Shown: positions 23,101 to 36,013 of the stretch, one piece after another
Layout: each line of letters begins with the position of its first letter
Numbering within the stretch: position 1 is the first letter of the stretch
Assembly (NCBI RefSeq): GCF_947179165.1
Contig: NC_077240.1
Coordinates: forward strand, 51,458,501 to 51,522,500
Direction of reading: 5' to 3'
DNA length: 64,000 bases
Source: Solanum dulcamara
Lineage: Eukaryota; Streptophyta; Magnoliopsida; Solanales; Solanaceae
Made by a program: the position numbers and the translations under genes
Notes under the pieces: generated by a model
Told to the model about the DNA's origin: nothing
Seen by the model: the letters and a program-made list of their open reading frames with translations, nothing else
The model's database searches: none

Positions 23101-24680
23101 ATAGTAAAAGCCAAATTGAAGATTAAGCTGGACCAACAAGGCTGGAAAGGTCATGGAGGTTTCTTGATTCTCTTAAGCCTTCTTCTTCTGAAGTTGGACA
23201 TTTCCATCTTGTTAAGTTAAAGGTATGCTCTTGCCTCTTTAGGAAGCTCATGCTTAGTGAGATATAGCTGTGGGTTAGTACATTTATGACTATGTTTGGA
23301 TAAGACATCAACTACAAAATTGGTTTCTCTATAGGTGTGGCTGCATTTGAAAACCTAGAACTAATGGTTGATTTCCTGTAGTTGTTGAAGCTATGCCTTG
23401 ACATTCCATGGTGGTTGGTCTAAGTGTTTTATCCATTTGATTAGGAGCTCAGAGTCTACTTCTAGGATCACTTTTGTGTATCCTAATTGGAGACATCAAG
23501 TCAAATCAAAGATAGCTGCGAGCATCTCAGATTGGTTGTTTGTGGCTTCTCCAAAAGGGGCTGAAAAGGCAAAGAGAAGATCACCTTGAGGGTTCCTTAG
23601 CAATCCTCCCCTCCTATTTTTCTAGGGTTGTAAAGTGCACTAACATCAGTGTTCAGCTTCACCATGTGAGCTGAAGGTTTCTTCCAATAGACAGTACTAA
23701 CAGTGACTTCATTAGTACATTTTTCCATAAAAGGGACCAGTTCCCTCCAGTTATTTAGCCAACTGATATAAGGGTATGTAGTGCTCAATAGGTTGAAGTT
23801 GTCTTTGAATACTGAGTACATCACTCTAGTAATATTGGACTGCTTCCCCCCATATATGATAGAACACCTATTTTTCCATAGGTTCTAATATATAAAGATT
23901 GGAGTAGCTTGTAGGATGAGCTTATGGACATCATTATTGTATTTTTTGGTCTACCACTTCATCATCAGACTTCTAAGGGGTGTGTAATCCTTGTTAATCC
24001 CCAAAGAATCAGCAAATACACTCCAAACTTTCCTGGCAAAGTTTCTAGAAACAAATACATGGTCAATGGTATCCAATCCAGGTCTATAGCAGCAGTAACA
24101 CAGGCTGGGGCTTCTCCAAAGCTGATGAGTTTTTCATTAGTAGGGAGTTTCCCTCTAAGTGCTCTCCAGAGAAGAAAACAACATTTAAAAGGTATGTGCT
24201 TGTGCCATGTTTGAGAATTGATCCTTGTCCTATTCCTTTTGTCCCTAATAAGTTCCCATGTAGAAGAGCAACTAAATTCCCTACTAATATTAGGCTTCCA
24301 TGAAGCCTGATCAAACTTGTGAGGTTGATAGTTGATTTTAGTAGCTAGAATACTAGGTACAAACTATGGAGGCACTTCATGAGTGACCATTTCTGCATTC
24401 CATTGACCATTGATTATGAAAGAGGACACCTTAGTAGTATTCAGTCTACAACTGACAGACCTAAAATTTTCTAAGGGGCCAACTCCCAGCCAGTTATCCC
24501 ACCAAAAAAGGCAAGAACCTCATTGTAGCTGCCATTGGATATGAGGCTCAACATTATGTTTTTTTCTTCATCAGCTGTTTCTATATCAGATATTGTCCTG
24601 TATGCCACTTTTTGGTTATAGGATTTGATCTCTGACAATACTTGGCATTGAGGAACTCACCCCATAGAGAGTTCTTGGTT
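23101..24680 (-). pseudogene. LINE-B ORF2 C-terminus: zinc-binding region and RNase H
   Basis: Family text in several frames: WHKHIPFKCCFLLWRALRG with KLPTNEKLISFGEAPA (24100-24220); YISWLNNWRELVPF; KLNTDVSALYNPRKIGG near 23620-23660, where the DGS of the RNase H first-acid motif reads DVS; and YRETNFVVDVLSKHSHK near 23300, the last acidic motif. Stops and shifts separate the pieces. The order matches LINE-A. Confidence 0.8.
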
Positions 24681-25700
24681 CTGAAAATCCACCATTATTG
24701 TATTGGAAAGACTTGGCTACATCTGATATTAATCTCACTCCAATACCATCTTCCTCATAGGGATAACTTAGATTCTTCTAAGAGGACCAATGATATTTAC
24801 TCTTTTCATTCTTCCATCCCTAGAAGAAGTTAGCTGTGATGCTCTGAATTTGCTTGATGGTGGTTGCAGGTAGGGAACTAGCAGACTACAAGTGAATGGG
24901 AAGTGCCTGGATGATATGTTTAATCAAAGTAACTCTTCCTCCATAGCTGAGTAGCTTGTCTTGCCATCTATTTATCCCAGCCACAAACTTAGCAATAAGA
25001 TCAGAGTAGTAGATGATCCTTTGCCTACCAATGTAGAGAGGACAACCTAAGTATGTGATAGGGTATTCTTCTACTTGAAGCCTATAACATTCTTGATTCT
25101 TTTCACAGTAGAGTTGAAGGCATTAGGAGGTAGCATATAGTGACTCTTGTCTCTATTTATCAGTTGACCTGAGACATTCTCATAGGTATGTAAGGTCTCC
25201 ATAATGAGCTGCAAAGTCTGAGACCGCCCAGATGAGAAAATGATTATATCATTTACAAAGATGAGATGATTAATCTGAGGACCTCTCTTTGCCATAAAGA
25301 AGCCATGATATTGTGGATGCTGATGGAGATCCTCTTTTATAATATCCCAGCACACTTGGAAGAACTTCCCATTCATCCCATCAGGGTCTACAGCTAAATT
25401 GGGATTCATGTAGAAGACAACAGTCCTTAGCTCTTCCATTGTAGGGATAGCTTGAAGATCTCTATTATGTACAGCATTGACCATCCTTGGGATACATTGC
25501 AGTGCATCCTCCTAAATATGTTCATCTTTACAAGTGAAAATGTATTAGAAATGGTCACATACAGCTCTGTCTATCTTATCATCTCCCTGCAGCCAGGTAC
25601 CCTCCTCATTTTGAATGCTATGGATATGAAGTTTCCTCCTCCTTCCTCTGATCAAAGCATGAAAATATTTGGAGTTCATATCACCTTCTTTGAACTATTG
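24681..25700 (-). pseudogene. LINE-B reverse transcriptase with internal deletion
   Basis: The open piece 25071-25484 runs VDPDGMNGKFFQVCWDIIKEDL directly into HQHPQYHGFFMAKRGPQINHL. Compared with LINE-A about 189 residues are absent, including the catalytic KLDMAKAYDRVSW and the QGDP motif, yet the frame is kept. The remaining FADD motif reads FVND. The enzyme is dead on both counts. At the 3' side TAATGGTGG follows QY, the same TAA as in LINE-A but with one A missing before it. Confidence 0.85.
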
Positions 25701-26760
25701 CAACTAAGTTTTTTGCGTGAGCATGGATTCCTCCATTTTGAAGTATCTAATATACTCAGCATTAATGGAATAAAGTTTGGTTCTGCACTCCTCATTGTTG
25801 ACAGAGATCAGTTCCTCTTCAGCTTGTCTAGACTTTTCCTCATATTCTTTCACTTTGGCATAGATATCCCTAAATTGTAACTTGGACCAGCTACTAAGAG
25901 TGGTAGATAGCCTCTTCATTTAATAATGGAAGCACCACATTGGATTACCCTTTGTATCCCTGCTCCAGCACCTGCTAACCATCTCCATAAAAATAGGTGG
26001 TCTATCCAACAGTTTAGGAATTTGAAGTATTTGATATGATGATAATTGTGTTCAGTTATTTCCAAGAGTAAAGGATAATGATCTAACCCCACTGTAGGTA
26101 GGTGAGTAATGGTAGTCTGAGGTATCACCTCTAGCCATTTGTCATTGCACATACCTCTATCTGATCTCTTCTATATTCTGAACATTATACCTCTCAAATT
26201 AGACCATGTATATTTTTGTCCTGAGAACCCCAAATCCTATAAACCACAGGCTTCAATGGTGATAATAAATTCCAAACTCTTTCTCATATTGTAGGTTACA
26301 CCCCCTAGTTTATCTTTAGGATCTGTAATAACATTGAAGTCCCCTAGAGTGTACCATAGAAGGGATGTATTTGACTACTGTAGCATGCTATTCCACAGGG
26401 GTCTTTTGAGATGGTCCTTGCATTTTGCATATACAAAAGTAGCAATGTACTAAATGGGGTACATTACATGGTTCAATTCATAAGTAATCAACTGCTCTCC
26501 ATTTTCTAATATCCTGCAGTCAACATCCTTAGTCTAGTCTGCATCCTTAGTCCAAAAAATCTAAATCTTACCATTTGGATTGCTGATGGCATGGTCCATG
26601 CTGAGTTGATTTTTGAATTGCTGAATTTGAGAACTATCTGAGAATGGCTCCAAAATATCTATAATAGATATTTGATGGATACTCTTAAGGGACTTAAGTC
26701 TTTCCGTGGCTCCTTGGGTATTGATACCTCTTATATTCCAAATGAGTATATTAATCATTG
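25701..26760 (-). pseudogene. LINE-B ORF2 endonuclease and linker
   Basis: This would be the APE-type endonuclease that nicks the target. It begins MINILIWNIRGINTQGA (26758) with the usual asparagine after W, then SIIDILEPFSDSSQIQQF. GDFNVITDPKDKLGGV lies near 26310-26350, and KRSDRGMCN then HLPTVGLDHYPLLLE (about 26090) gives the SDH motif changed to LDH. FKFLNCW and a coiled linker (25704-25919, KVKEYEEKSRQAEEEL) lead into RT. Several stops interrupt it. Confidence 0.82.
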
Positions 26761-26884
26761 GGATATTTTAGAGGTAAATAGTCTAGTATGTGGTCTGCCT
26801 GTTATGATAGAGTTAGTGGGGCTATTTGGCTTGACATTATACATAGTTTTGTGCACTCCTCTAGGGGATAAACCTTGAGATTTG

Positions 26885-29800
26885 GTAAGCTATTGAATTT
26901 CATCTTCTAAGTCCTTATCATTCTCAGCGGTTGGATTGACAGCTATGAGCAGGTGTTCACTGGCATTTTCATCTTCATCCTGACCCTGCATGGATTGGAT
27001 ATCATTGTCATCCTCAGCTTCAGACTCATCTACAGTATATTCATTTATGTCTAGAGGGACTTTTATGTTAGTATTCAATATACTCTCCAACTGAGACTTT
27101 GTGCACTGATCAGGAGTTTTCTCAGTGGTTTTTTAAGTTGGTGTATGATTATAATGATCTTGTAAGGGATAAATATCGATGCCTATTTGATCATCATCCA
27201 ACATAAACTGCTGACATCCTGAAGGAACCTCAACCTCTTTTACTACTATGTCAAATACCTTAGTAAGAGGACTTTTTTCAACATAGTTTTTCTCCTGAAT
27301 CTTGTTTTTAAGTGCCTCTCTTCTTTTCTTGCTCAACTTATTTCTTTTATCAGTAGAGGCTTTACCACTAGTACTTGCAAATTATCCCATGTCTTTAGAT
27401 ATAGAACCTTTGTTTGCTTGCAAGATAGAAACAACTGTAGGGTCCTCTACTTCCCTGTGTTCTGGAGTTGCTGTGACATTTTGATCATTGAGTTTAGTGG
27501 TAGAAGTGGCTCTAAATTCACACCTAGGGTCAGTGTTTTGTTTCTCATGCAAAACATGAGACAGTCTCCCACCCCCTATGGATTCCCCATCCTGCAGGTT
27601 AGTGGATATCTCCTATAATTTTCCATCCATACCTCCAACAACTTCTGAATCAGTAGCAACAGAAATATACAATAGGGATTTCAGGGATCTGGGGAGAGTT
27701 GAGTTAATACCTGGGCCTTTGGCATTGTTGTACTCCATAGCTTCCACATCATTATTAAGTTCAAACCTGGTAGACATATGGTTATTTGCAGGTTTGCTAG
27801 TGGCCTTCCTTTTAAAAACCTGTTGGATGGGCCAGTGGGGATTGGGAACCAATATTATATGGGAAAGGGGTTGCTGACTCTAGACTCCAAACACAGCATT
27901 ACATTTTTGGATATTATCATTATTAATATTAAAGAAGGTACATGTTGGTTGCATGTTCTTTGGTTGTTGATTATCATTTGTGAGTGGTTGAGGCATTTTG
28001 AGCTTTCTCCTTGATGCATTCTGCTTTGTTTAGTGTGTTGAAGAGTTCCTTGTTGGTGGGATTGTCCATTCTTCTTGGTTTTCTTCTTTTGAGTTTGCCA
28101 TTCCTCTTTTTCTTGCTTACCTTCAGATTCTTCATTAGTCTTATTAGCCTATTGTTCCTTGGTGTTGTTTTTCTCTTGGCTTTGTTCTTCATTGGCCTTA
28201 CCAGTGCTAGTTTTTTGCTTGGCTGCTGCAGTTTCTTCTTGAGAGTTCTTTTGCTTATTTTCCTCTTCTCTTCTCTTGACAGTACAAACAGTATGGTTGT
28301 GGCCTTGGTTCTTACAATGCTGGCAATATTCAGGCACTCCTTCATATTGAATTGGTTGCCATCTACCTTTTCCATTTACATCTTTTTCAAATCTCATCCA
28401 GACATATTAAGGTCTTTACTTGGTAATATCAACTTGGACCTTTACTTTAGCAATACTACCTCTAGTTTTCTTATATGTTGCCAAGTCCAACAACAACACT
28501 TTCCCAACTGGAGACAGTAGAGGTGTGACCACTTCCATACAATAACAATGCCAAGGAAGTTCTAGTAGGATTGCCCACATAGGGACCAAAGGAGTTTCCT
28601 CTTCTAGTTTAAATGTGGGAGTCCAGAGCTGTAATCTCATAAGCTGGCCTTGGATGAACATTTTTTCTTTTTTCCACACTGTTGTTTCTAGAGTTGAAAA
28701 GAGTTAGTTTAACCCCACCTTTAATTTCTATTTGGAGAATGAACTCCTTTCTAATAACCTCCATTCTTGGCATAGTATGTGTAAACTTCTCAATAAGTGT
28801 GTATTTACACCTAACTGCTAAATTAACCATGAAATCTTCCTTAGAAAACAAAACTGTAGGGTATCCTTGCTTTGTGGTGATTGCAGGAGGAGAGATACCT
28901 ATATGAGTATTTTGTACAACCTCTAGGGCTCTAAGTCCGGTCGCAAGTGTATAAGTAACAATAGGATTTAGAGGATTGGGAGTATTTGGATTAGGAGCTC
29001 TGATTTGATTATTATTTTTGGGGACATGTTTGTTCCTACTTGGTGGATTGCTGTTTTGATCTCTTTTATGATTGTTAGCATTAAAAACCTCAAAGTTGTT
29101 AGAAACTCTCAATGGGGCAGAGTTGGTAACTAAGTTGTGTTCATTTGGTTGGGATTGATTAGGAAATAACTTAGTTGCTTGGTGGTTTTGATTTGGCTTA
29201 TCAAAGTTACTAGATATTTTAGGGAAATTGTGTTGGTTTTGAGTATTCTTCTTATGAACTGCTATAAGGTTGGGAGTGCCAGTGCCTTGGTTCTAAATAG
29301 CAGTAAGTACAAAATTACTGGACTTAAACTTATTGCCAACATCATTTTGAATATAACCTTCCCTCCCCTGAGTAGTAGTAGGTACATCACTACTGTAATT
29401 AAACATATTGCTAGTATCATTTTGAATATAACCTTCCTTCCCCTGTATTGAATAATCTATCACAGCACTATGGTTCTCATTTGCATTAGATTGCAATTGA
29501 GTTCCAATGGATTTCAACATACTACTTGTGGAAGGGACAACATCATTTTTCATAGAAGTATCACCAGCAGTACCAGGGTATTCATTTGCATGATCACCAC
29601 TGGATTTCAACATGTTATCATCATCAGAAATCAAATTAGAGGGAGTAGAAATACCTATAGCTGCATGTCCACCACTTATGTTATGATTTTGTTTCTTCAC
29701 ATTGTGATCCATATTATTATCATTAAGAGGATCATGAACTAATCCCTGCAGGGATTTACTAATAGCAGTACCAGGAAGCTCATTTGCAAGAAGTTGCAAA

Positions 29801-30626
29801 GGACCTTCACTAGATTTCAACATATTGATAGCAGTACCAGGAGCTCCGGCACCACCACAGTCCTCTTGACGACTTTTTGAATTTGAGCTTATTTGTGAAG
29901 ATTCAAAGTACCTTAGGTGGCTGGGAAGGTGCGCACCACTATTGTGGTCCTTTTGACATTGGTCTCGCACCTCATAGTTGGCCGGAGCTGCGGCTCCACC
30001 ACTGTTGACAGTGTTGCAGGCAACATTCAAGTGTTTTGGTGAGGATTCGAGGTCGCGCTTGGTATTCTGAAGCTGCTCCATATCATGAGGAATAATTTGG
30101 CATTAACTTTGATGTATTATCCTCGCCGAACCTCCGGCGACGCTACTATTTTCTTCATCAGAGTTTGTTCCTCCGGTGAAAACTATACCATCAGTGGCAC
30201 CATGACCTGGGGATAAACCCCAGTGTGTTTATTGGCTCGAATAACATTTGGGCCCCTTCGATTTTGAGATCATGATTCCGGCGGCACTGTGGCTTTGTGC
30301 GCAGAAATTGCCAGAATAGTGTGTTCAATTTGACTGGTGAATATCTGTGATTTTTTGCCTGAATGTAGTACATAGGATGTAGAAACAATTCATGTATTTA
30401 GTTTAACTTGCAGCAATCCATTCTTCTGCAAATCAATATATTGTTGAACATTCATCAGCTCCTCCTCAGATATATGATCAGTGCTCGCTTCTAATTTTTG
30501 ATGATTGGAGGAGCTATAGTTGGAGTTTGGAGATGATACAATTTGCATTGCATTCATATCAATGAAATCTTCGATTCTATCTTTTGAATGAAATTTTTTG
30601 ATGTTCAGAGGTGGGTCCCACCCCAT
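26885..30626 (-). pseudogene. LINE-B ORF1 (DUF4283 and CCHC nucleic-acid-binding protein)
   Basis: ORF1 protein binds LINE RNA. An ATG at 30624-30626 starts MGWDPPLNIKKFH. A 263-codon open part (29293-30081) carries loose repeats around NMLKSSG and PGTAI. DUF4283 follows: RKEFILQIEIKGGVKLTLF (28680-28760), a frameshift, then GQLMRLQLWTPTF, ELPWHCYCMEVV and PLLSPVGKVL (28416-28640). The zinc knuckle YCQHCKNQGHNHTVC (28305-28350) is complete CX2CX4HX4C. A K/Q/E-rich tail and an acidic C-terminus (DESEAEDDNDIQ, 26890-27090) end it. The DUF4283 wording is the type common in Solanaceae LINEs. Confidence 0.82.
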
Positions 30627-30716
30627 ATTCAAAATTGTGACTAAAGTGCCCTTCTTGAGAGCTTCTTCCTTAGAGAGATATTAGAGAGAGAGAAGCGTGA
30701 GATAGCGGAAGACTCA

Positions 30717-31143
30717 ATGTTGACACTTGACTCACTGTGAAGATCATTACGGGCAGTGAAATATGTCCATAGTGCGGGTTTGCAAGTCCACTTGCAGGGT
30801 GTGTACTACAAGGACACACCACTGTCCATGGAGGGTTCCACGACCCTTGGTGGTCATCCGTGGACCCTTCTTTATGAAAAAACCTATGGGTCTTGGGAAG
30901 GACTTACCACGAAGAGATTCATGGCTTGTGGTGCTCACCACAGTCTGTGGTCCTCCATAATGATTCATCCCCTACAGTTTGAGTCTTTAAATATTCATTA
31001 TCCTTGCTCACCATGGACCATAGTTCTTACCATGGTCCGTGACAACTTTTGTGCTCTAATTCAGGTGCTAGTTTGTGCAACCTTTTTGAATATTCATCCT
31101 TGGTTTCTTTGTTTAGGAACTTTGACATTTTTGAGGTCTTATA
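30717..31143 (-). repeat. 3' LTR of gypsy-C, right part
   Basis: Resumes after LINE-B with the duplicated ATGTTGACACTT and is colinear with 37880-38302. It contains many near-palindromes of the ACCACRGTCCRTGGT kind (30820-31045). It ends GGTCTTATA, a one-base change of the GGTCTTACA terminus; the internal side carries the polypurine-like tract in minus sense. Confidence 0.83.
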
Positions 31144-31165
31144 ATATTTCCCCATTAGGAACATT

Positions 31166-32820
31166 AATCCTCGATTGAGAATCATTGACATGGGAAAGGA
31201 TATGGCACAAGGACTTGCAACCCAACATATATACAATGACACTCAAAATGCGTCAAACATGAAATCTTTAAACTTGAGCATAAAACATAACTTTAAAACT
31301 CAACTTCACAAATATGCATGCATATGAAAACTTAGGAAAGCTAAAAGATAATAGTCTTAAATACTTGAGCATGATTGAGTTATTACCATAGGCTTGAGTA
31401 AAATGAAAAAGCTGAGGGTAACCTTTCATCATATCCGCTTCCGCTTCCCTGTAGCACTTTCAACTTGTTTCTCTCTCCAAAGGACTTTAATGGAGGAAGC
31501 TTCTTTATTCCTGTATGTCTTCACTAGCTGGTCAAAAAGATCAGCTTGCACCTCTTCATAAATCAAATTCTCTTCAATATTCACTACCTCCAAAGGCACA
31601 ATGGAATTATGATCCCTTACACATTTCCTCAACATGGAGACACCGAATACTGGATGAACCATGGTTATTTTCGAAGGAAAATCCAATTCATAAGGAATCT
31701 TGCCAACTCACTTTAAGATTTTACAAAATCAAACCACACCCTTCATTGGTGAAACCTTCAAATACACCCAATCATCCACATTGAACTCAAGATCCCTTCT
31801 TGTAGTGTCGAAATAAGACCTTTGACGACTTTGATCCATCTTCAACCTTTTTCTAATGACCTTCATCTTCTTTAACGCATCAAGTACAAAATAGGGACCT
31901 AAAAAAGTCATCTTACCACATACGAACCACCCAACTAGAGATCTACATCGTCTCCTATACAAAACCTTAAACAGTGTCATCTCAATACTTGAGTGGTAAA
32001 TATTATTATAGGAAAACTCGATGAGCGGTACGTGATCATTCCAATTTCCTTTGAACTCCAACACAAAAGCCCTTAACATATCCTCTAGGGTTTGAATCAT
32101 TCTTTTAGCTTGCCCGTGGGTTTAAGAATGTAATGAGATGCTTTACTTCACCTTTGTACCGAGGCCCTTTTGAAATGATCTCCAAAAGTTAGAAGTGACT
32201 TGGGTACCACGGTATGAAATAATGGACACCGGCACACCATGCACATAACCAACCTCCTTAACTGGTAGGAAGTGAGCCAACTTAGTCAATTTATCTACAA
32301 TTACCCAAATCGAATCATGACACTTTTGATTAGGAGGTAAACTGACTATAAAATCCATATTCACATCTTCTCTCTTCCAAGTTGGTTTTCAATGACTTGG
32401 GCTAGGCCGCTTGGCCTTTGATGCTCGGCCTTCACTTTTTGGAAAATTGGACATTCAGACACAAACTTTGCTATATCTTTGTTCATACGACCCCACTAAT
32501 AGAACTTCTTTAAGTCTCTATACATTTTCGTTGAACTGGGATGAATGGAGTAAGAAATATTATGTGCCTATATCAAGATCAACCTCCTTAGTCCATCCAT
32601 ATCCATAACATACAGCCAACCTTGGTAGTATAGTACCCCATCTCCCCCTTGGGAAAATACCTATGCCTTATTTTCCATCACCAACTTCTTTAATTGAACA
32701 GGTGTCGGGTCAAGGTCTTGTCTTGACTTGATGTCCATCACCAAGGAGGATTTGGACCCATTTTGGAAAAACATACCACTATCATTGCTACCACACAACT
32801 TGACCCTAGTCTAGCCAACT
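31166..32820 (-). pseudogene. Gypsy-C integrase with chromodomain tail
   Basis: From right to left: zinc-finger end with KAEHQRP-like text (about 32440); core MDFIVSLPPNQKCHDSIWVI and LTKLAHFLPVK (first Asp kept), then a short loss of about 16 residues before HGVPVSIISYRGTQ, where the second catalytic Asp of SDRG is Tyr; IQTLEDMLRAFVLEFKG with the region after the Glu (31729-32100); YLKVSPMKGVV; and HPVFGVSMLRKC with IKVLWREKQVESATG (31429-31686), the chromodomain. Catalytically dead. Confidence 0.8.
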
Positions 32821-34078
32821 AGTGAACATCTTCCACCAACTCCTTCTTTCCTTTATCAACGTAGGACACACTCCCTATAGACACCCTACTAAGTGCATCG
32901 GTAACCACATTGGCTTTACGCTGATGATTATGTACACTCATGTCATAGTCCTTGAGGATCTATAACCACCTCATTTTCCTAAGATTGATGTCCTTTTGGG
33001 TGAACACATACTAAAGAGTTTTATGATTGGTATACACATCCACAAATGGCACCCAATCTTTAAGGCAAAAAAATATCCTCCAACTCAAGATCATGGGTAG
33101 GGTAGTTCCGTTAATGCACCTTCAATTGCCTAGATGCATAGGCTATGAACTTATCATTTTGCATCAAGACATAACCTAAAATAATTTTTAAAGAATTACA
33201 CTAAACCAAAAACCCTTCTAATCCTTCTTGTAGAGTTAAAATAAGAGTAGAGGTAAGTCGATCATTCAAGGTTTGAAAACTCCTTTCACACTCATCCGTC
33301 CATATAAATGTTTCTTTCATTTGAGTCAATATTGTCATAGGAGATGACATGTAAGAAACCTCTTCAACGAATCTTCTATAGTAACCGCCTAGACCTAAAA
33401 AGCTACTAATGTCCAAAGGAGACAATGGTCTAGGCTAATTCTTGAACGCCTCCGTTTTCCTAAGATCAATGTTAATCCCATTGCCGGACACTATATGACC
33501 AAGAAATGCGACGTCCTTCAACCAAAACTTGCACTTGCTAAATTTTGAAAACCATTTCCTATCCCTCCACATTTGAATCACAACCCTCAAGTGATTCTTA
33601 TGTTCTTCCTCACTCCGAGAGTAGATCAAAACATCATCGATGAAGACCACAACAAAAGTATCAAAGTAGGGTTTGAACACCATATTCATTAGGTCCATGA
33701 ACATCGCCAGCACATTCTTTAACCCAAACCTCATCACTACAATCTCAAAGTGACCATACCTTATTCGAAAAGCCATTTTGGAAATGTCATACTCCGTCAC
33801 CCTTAGTCGATGATAGCTAGACAGAAGTTCAATCTTGGAGAAGTAACTTACCCCTTGCAATTGATCAAACAAGTTATCTATTCTATATTGGGTACTTTTT
33901 CTTATATAGTAACCTTATTCAATCGATGGTAGTCTATGCTAATTCGAAGTGACCCATCCTTCTTCCTTACAAATAGAATAGGAGCACCCCATGTTGAAAT
34001 ACATGGGCTTATGAACCCCTTTTATAATAGATTCTTTAATTGCTCTTTCAACTCTTTTTATTTAGTCGGGGCCATCCT
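32821..34078 (-). pseudogene. Gypsy-C reverse transcriptase and RNase H
   Basis: RT is open over 145 codons at 33435-33872: [57 protein letters not shown] (catalytic IDD kept) and [32 protein letters not shown] follows at 33201-33425, then RNase H pieces (THDLELED, YDMSVHNH-like) to about 32820. The first catalytic Asp of RT is Glu (KIELLSSYH for KIDLRSGYH), so it is inactive. Confidence 0.82.
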
Positions 34079-34628
34079 CTAAGGAAGAATAGAGATATGA
34101 TGGGTATCGGGAAGGAGATAGATACCAAAATCAACTTCCTTTTTAGGAAGGATACCAGGAAGGTCATCGAAAAATACATCAGGAAACTCATCGACTACAG
34201 GGACTGACTCGAGAGGTGAACTTTTGGAGTTGACATCCCTAACCCCTACTATGTGATAAATAAAAACCTTATAAATTAATTTGTGGGCCTTAAGACAATA
34301 GATGAACTTAGCCTTTACCACCGAATCACGACTCTCCCATTCAAGAATGGATTCGTTTAGAAATTGGAACTTGACTCGATGAGTCCTATAATCTACAAAA
34401 GCATAGGATGTATATAACCAATCCATACCAAGTATAATATCGAAATCTACCATGTCAAGCCCCATTATATCACAAGGGAAATTTTTATGCATGATGGAAA
34501 TGAGATAACCCTTATAAACTTTCCTAATATTTCGTGCAGCAAAATAAACCAATTTCCTAAGAATGGAGCACCAATTGACAAGTTTGCACCCAGATCAAAC
34601 AATGTGTATACATAAAAAGTAAAGACCT
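34079..34628 (-). pseudogene. Gypsy-C protease and linker to RT
   Basis: The active-site region reads TLFDLGANLSIGAPF (D kept, P changed to L). After one frameshift come LDMVDFDIILGMDWLY, HRVKFQFLNESILEW and the RT-proximal PDVFFDDLPGILPKKEVDF, open for 157 codons to 34079. This is the same layout as in gypsy-B, read on the other strand. Confidence 0.8.
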
Positions 34629-35799
34629 TTAATATATCCGTAACAACAATTGGTGCTTCCTCAACCTCTTGCCTCTTATGCAATGCATAGAAATAGTTGC
34701 TACATTGGCCATCTCCTTGAGCTTGGTGGACATGAAAAGTTTTCCTTGAGACCTACCACCAGCACCACCTATACAATTACTAGTATGATGACCCGGCTTG
34801 CCACATTTGAAGAACCCATTTAAGTCTGCCATGCACTCCCCTTTGTGGGTCTTCCCATATTTCTTACATGGGGAAAATCTTAGTTACCAACGTTATCTCT
34901 TTGGACCATTGAGTTGTGACCTTTGTCCTTATTGAATTTTGGAGGAGGAGTTTTGGTGGAACATTATCCAATAAACCGTTGACCATCTTGGATTTTGTCA
35001 TTGCTACCATAACCAAACCTTTGAAGGTTGAACCCTCCACCATCCACTATAGACTCTTTGAACACTCTAGAATTTTCCCTCAACTTATCTTCTTCGATTT
35101 CTTTGGCATAAATCATTTATCGAGAGATGTCCATCTCTTTGACCAATATTGCCATTTTGTAATACTTGAACACCAAGCTCGAAACACTAGAAATAAACAT
35201 ACTCATCCTTGCCCGGGGGTCGGAGACCATAAAGGGAGTATAATTGGACAATTTTGGAAACTTGAGGGCATATTCACTCACACTCATACTCCCTTGACGA
35301 TGGTTGATGAACTCTTGGATTTTTGCAACCCTAAGCTCCAATGGAAAGAAACGGTCTAGGAAGGCGCCTTTGAACCCTTCCCTTCCTATCGGCCCCATTT
35401 CTTTATTCCTCTCAATAACCCATTGCTCATACCGCACTGGAGACACTCTTTTAAGTTGATTGGCCACCAGTTCGACCTTCTTATTCGGTGGACCCCCATA
35501 ATGGGTACAATCTAATACACCTCATCAATGTACTCCATAGGGTCCTCATCTATCTTAAAACCATCGAACTCACACAAATTCATCCTTTGGAAATCCTGAA
35601 TCCGAAAGGCCAGATTTTGCACTTGTAGAGGATGGACACCTTGATGCCCTTGGTTCTTCACATCTCGAGCCAATAATGTGATGATGTTTTGTAACTCAAC
35701 ATGGGTTACCCCTTCCTCATAGTATGGGATATCCAGAACCGAAGGAGCTTAGTCCTCATTATTAGCCCTTTCTCTTGGAAGTGGTCTTCCATGAGGCAT
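34629..35799 (-). pseudogene. Gypsy-C gag
   Basis: The ATG at 35797-35799 starts MPHGRPLPRERANNED and a stop follows at once. A 116-codon open piece (35117-35467) holds the gag core: GFKGAFLDRFFPLELRVAKI, EFINHRQGSMSVSEYALKF, KLSNYTPFMVSD. The knuckle at 34790-34830 reads FFKCGKPGHHTSNC, with its first Cys changed to Phe. The leader between the LTR and this ATG is about 200 bases. Confidence 0.8.
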
Positions 35800-35989
35800 T
35801 ATCTAGAAAATATAAAATTGGCCGTTAGTTAGAGGAAAACTTAGGACACTATAGGGAACAACATGAATTGAAAGAAGTAAAGACTTTCCTAAATTTCTCA
35901 TAGTCTCCAATTAATAGTTATGGCGCTCTTCAAATCCTTTCATAAGACCCTATTTGACGTAGTATGTTGGATTTTGATGAATATTTCAA

Positions 35990-36009
35990 AACCTCGTGCT
36001 CTGATATCA
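35990..36009 (-). promoter_or_regulatory. Primer-binding site of gypsy-C (initiator tRNA-Met)
   Basis: Minus strand reads TGATATCAGAGCACGAGG, one base from the common TGGTATCAGAGC, four bases from the LTR end at 36014. It sets the element's orientation and confirms 36014-38302 as its 5' LTR. Confidence 0.85.
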
Positions 36010-36013
36010 TGTT

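Larger units (their letters stand above)
20520..30716 (-). mobile_element. LINE-B: apparently full-length 10.2 kb L1-type LINE
   Basis: Boundaries come from the target duplication and from the split LTR it interrupts. From right to left: CT-rich 5' leader (30627-30716), ORF1 with DUF4283 and CCHC knuckle, endonuclease, RT (with a deletion), zinc-binding region, RNase H, and a 2.6 kb 3' region ending in a small hairpin and eight T (20520-20527, poly(A) on the minus strand). Coding sequence has many stops and shifts, so it is older than LINE-A. The 3' region is colinear with LINE-A, so the two belong to one family. Confidence 0.88.

Noticed and set aside
28011..28520. Plus-strand ORF of 169 codons, leucine/phenylalanine-rich membrane-like protein
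   Set aside because: It lies antisense to LINE-B ORF1; the hydrophobicity is the complement of a K/Q/E-rich coding strand.
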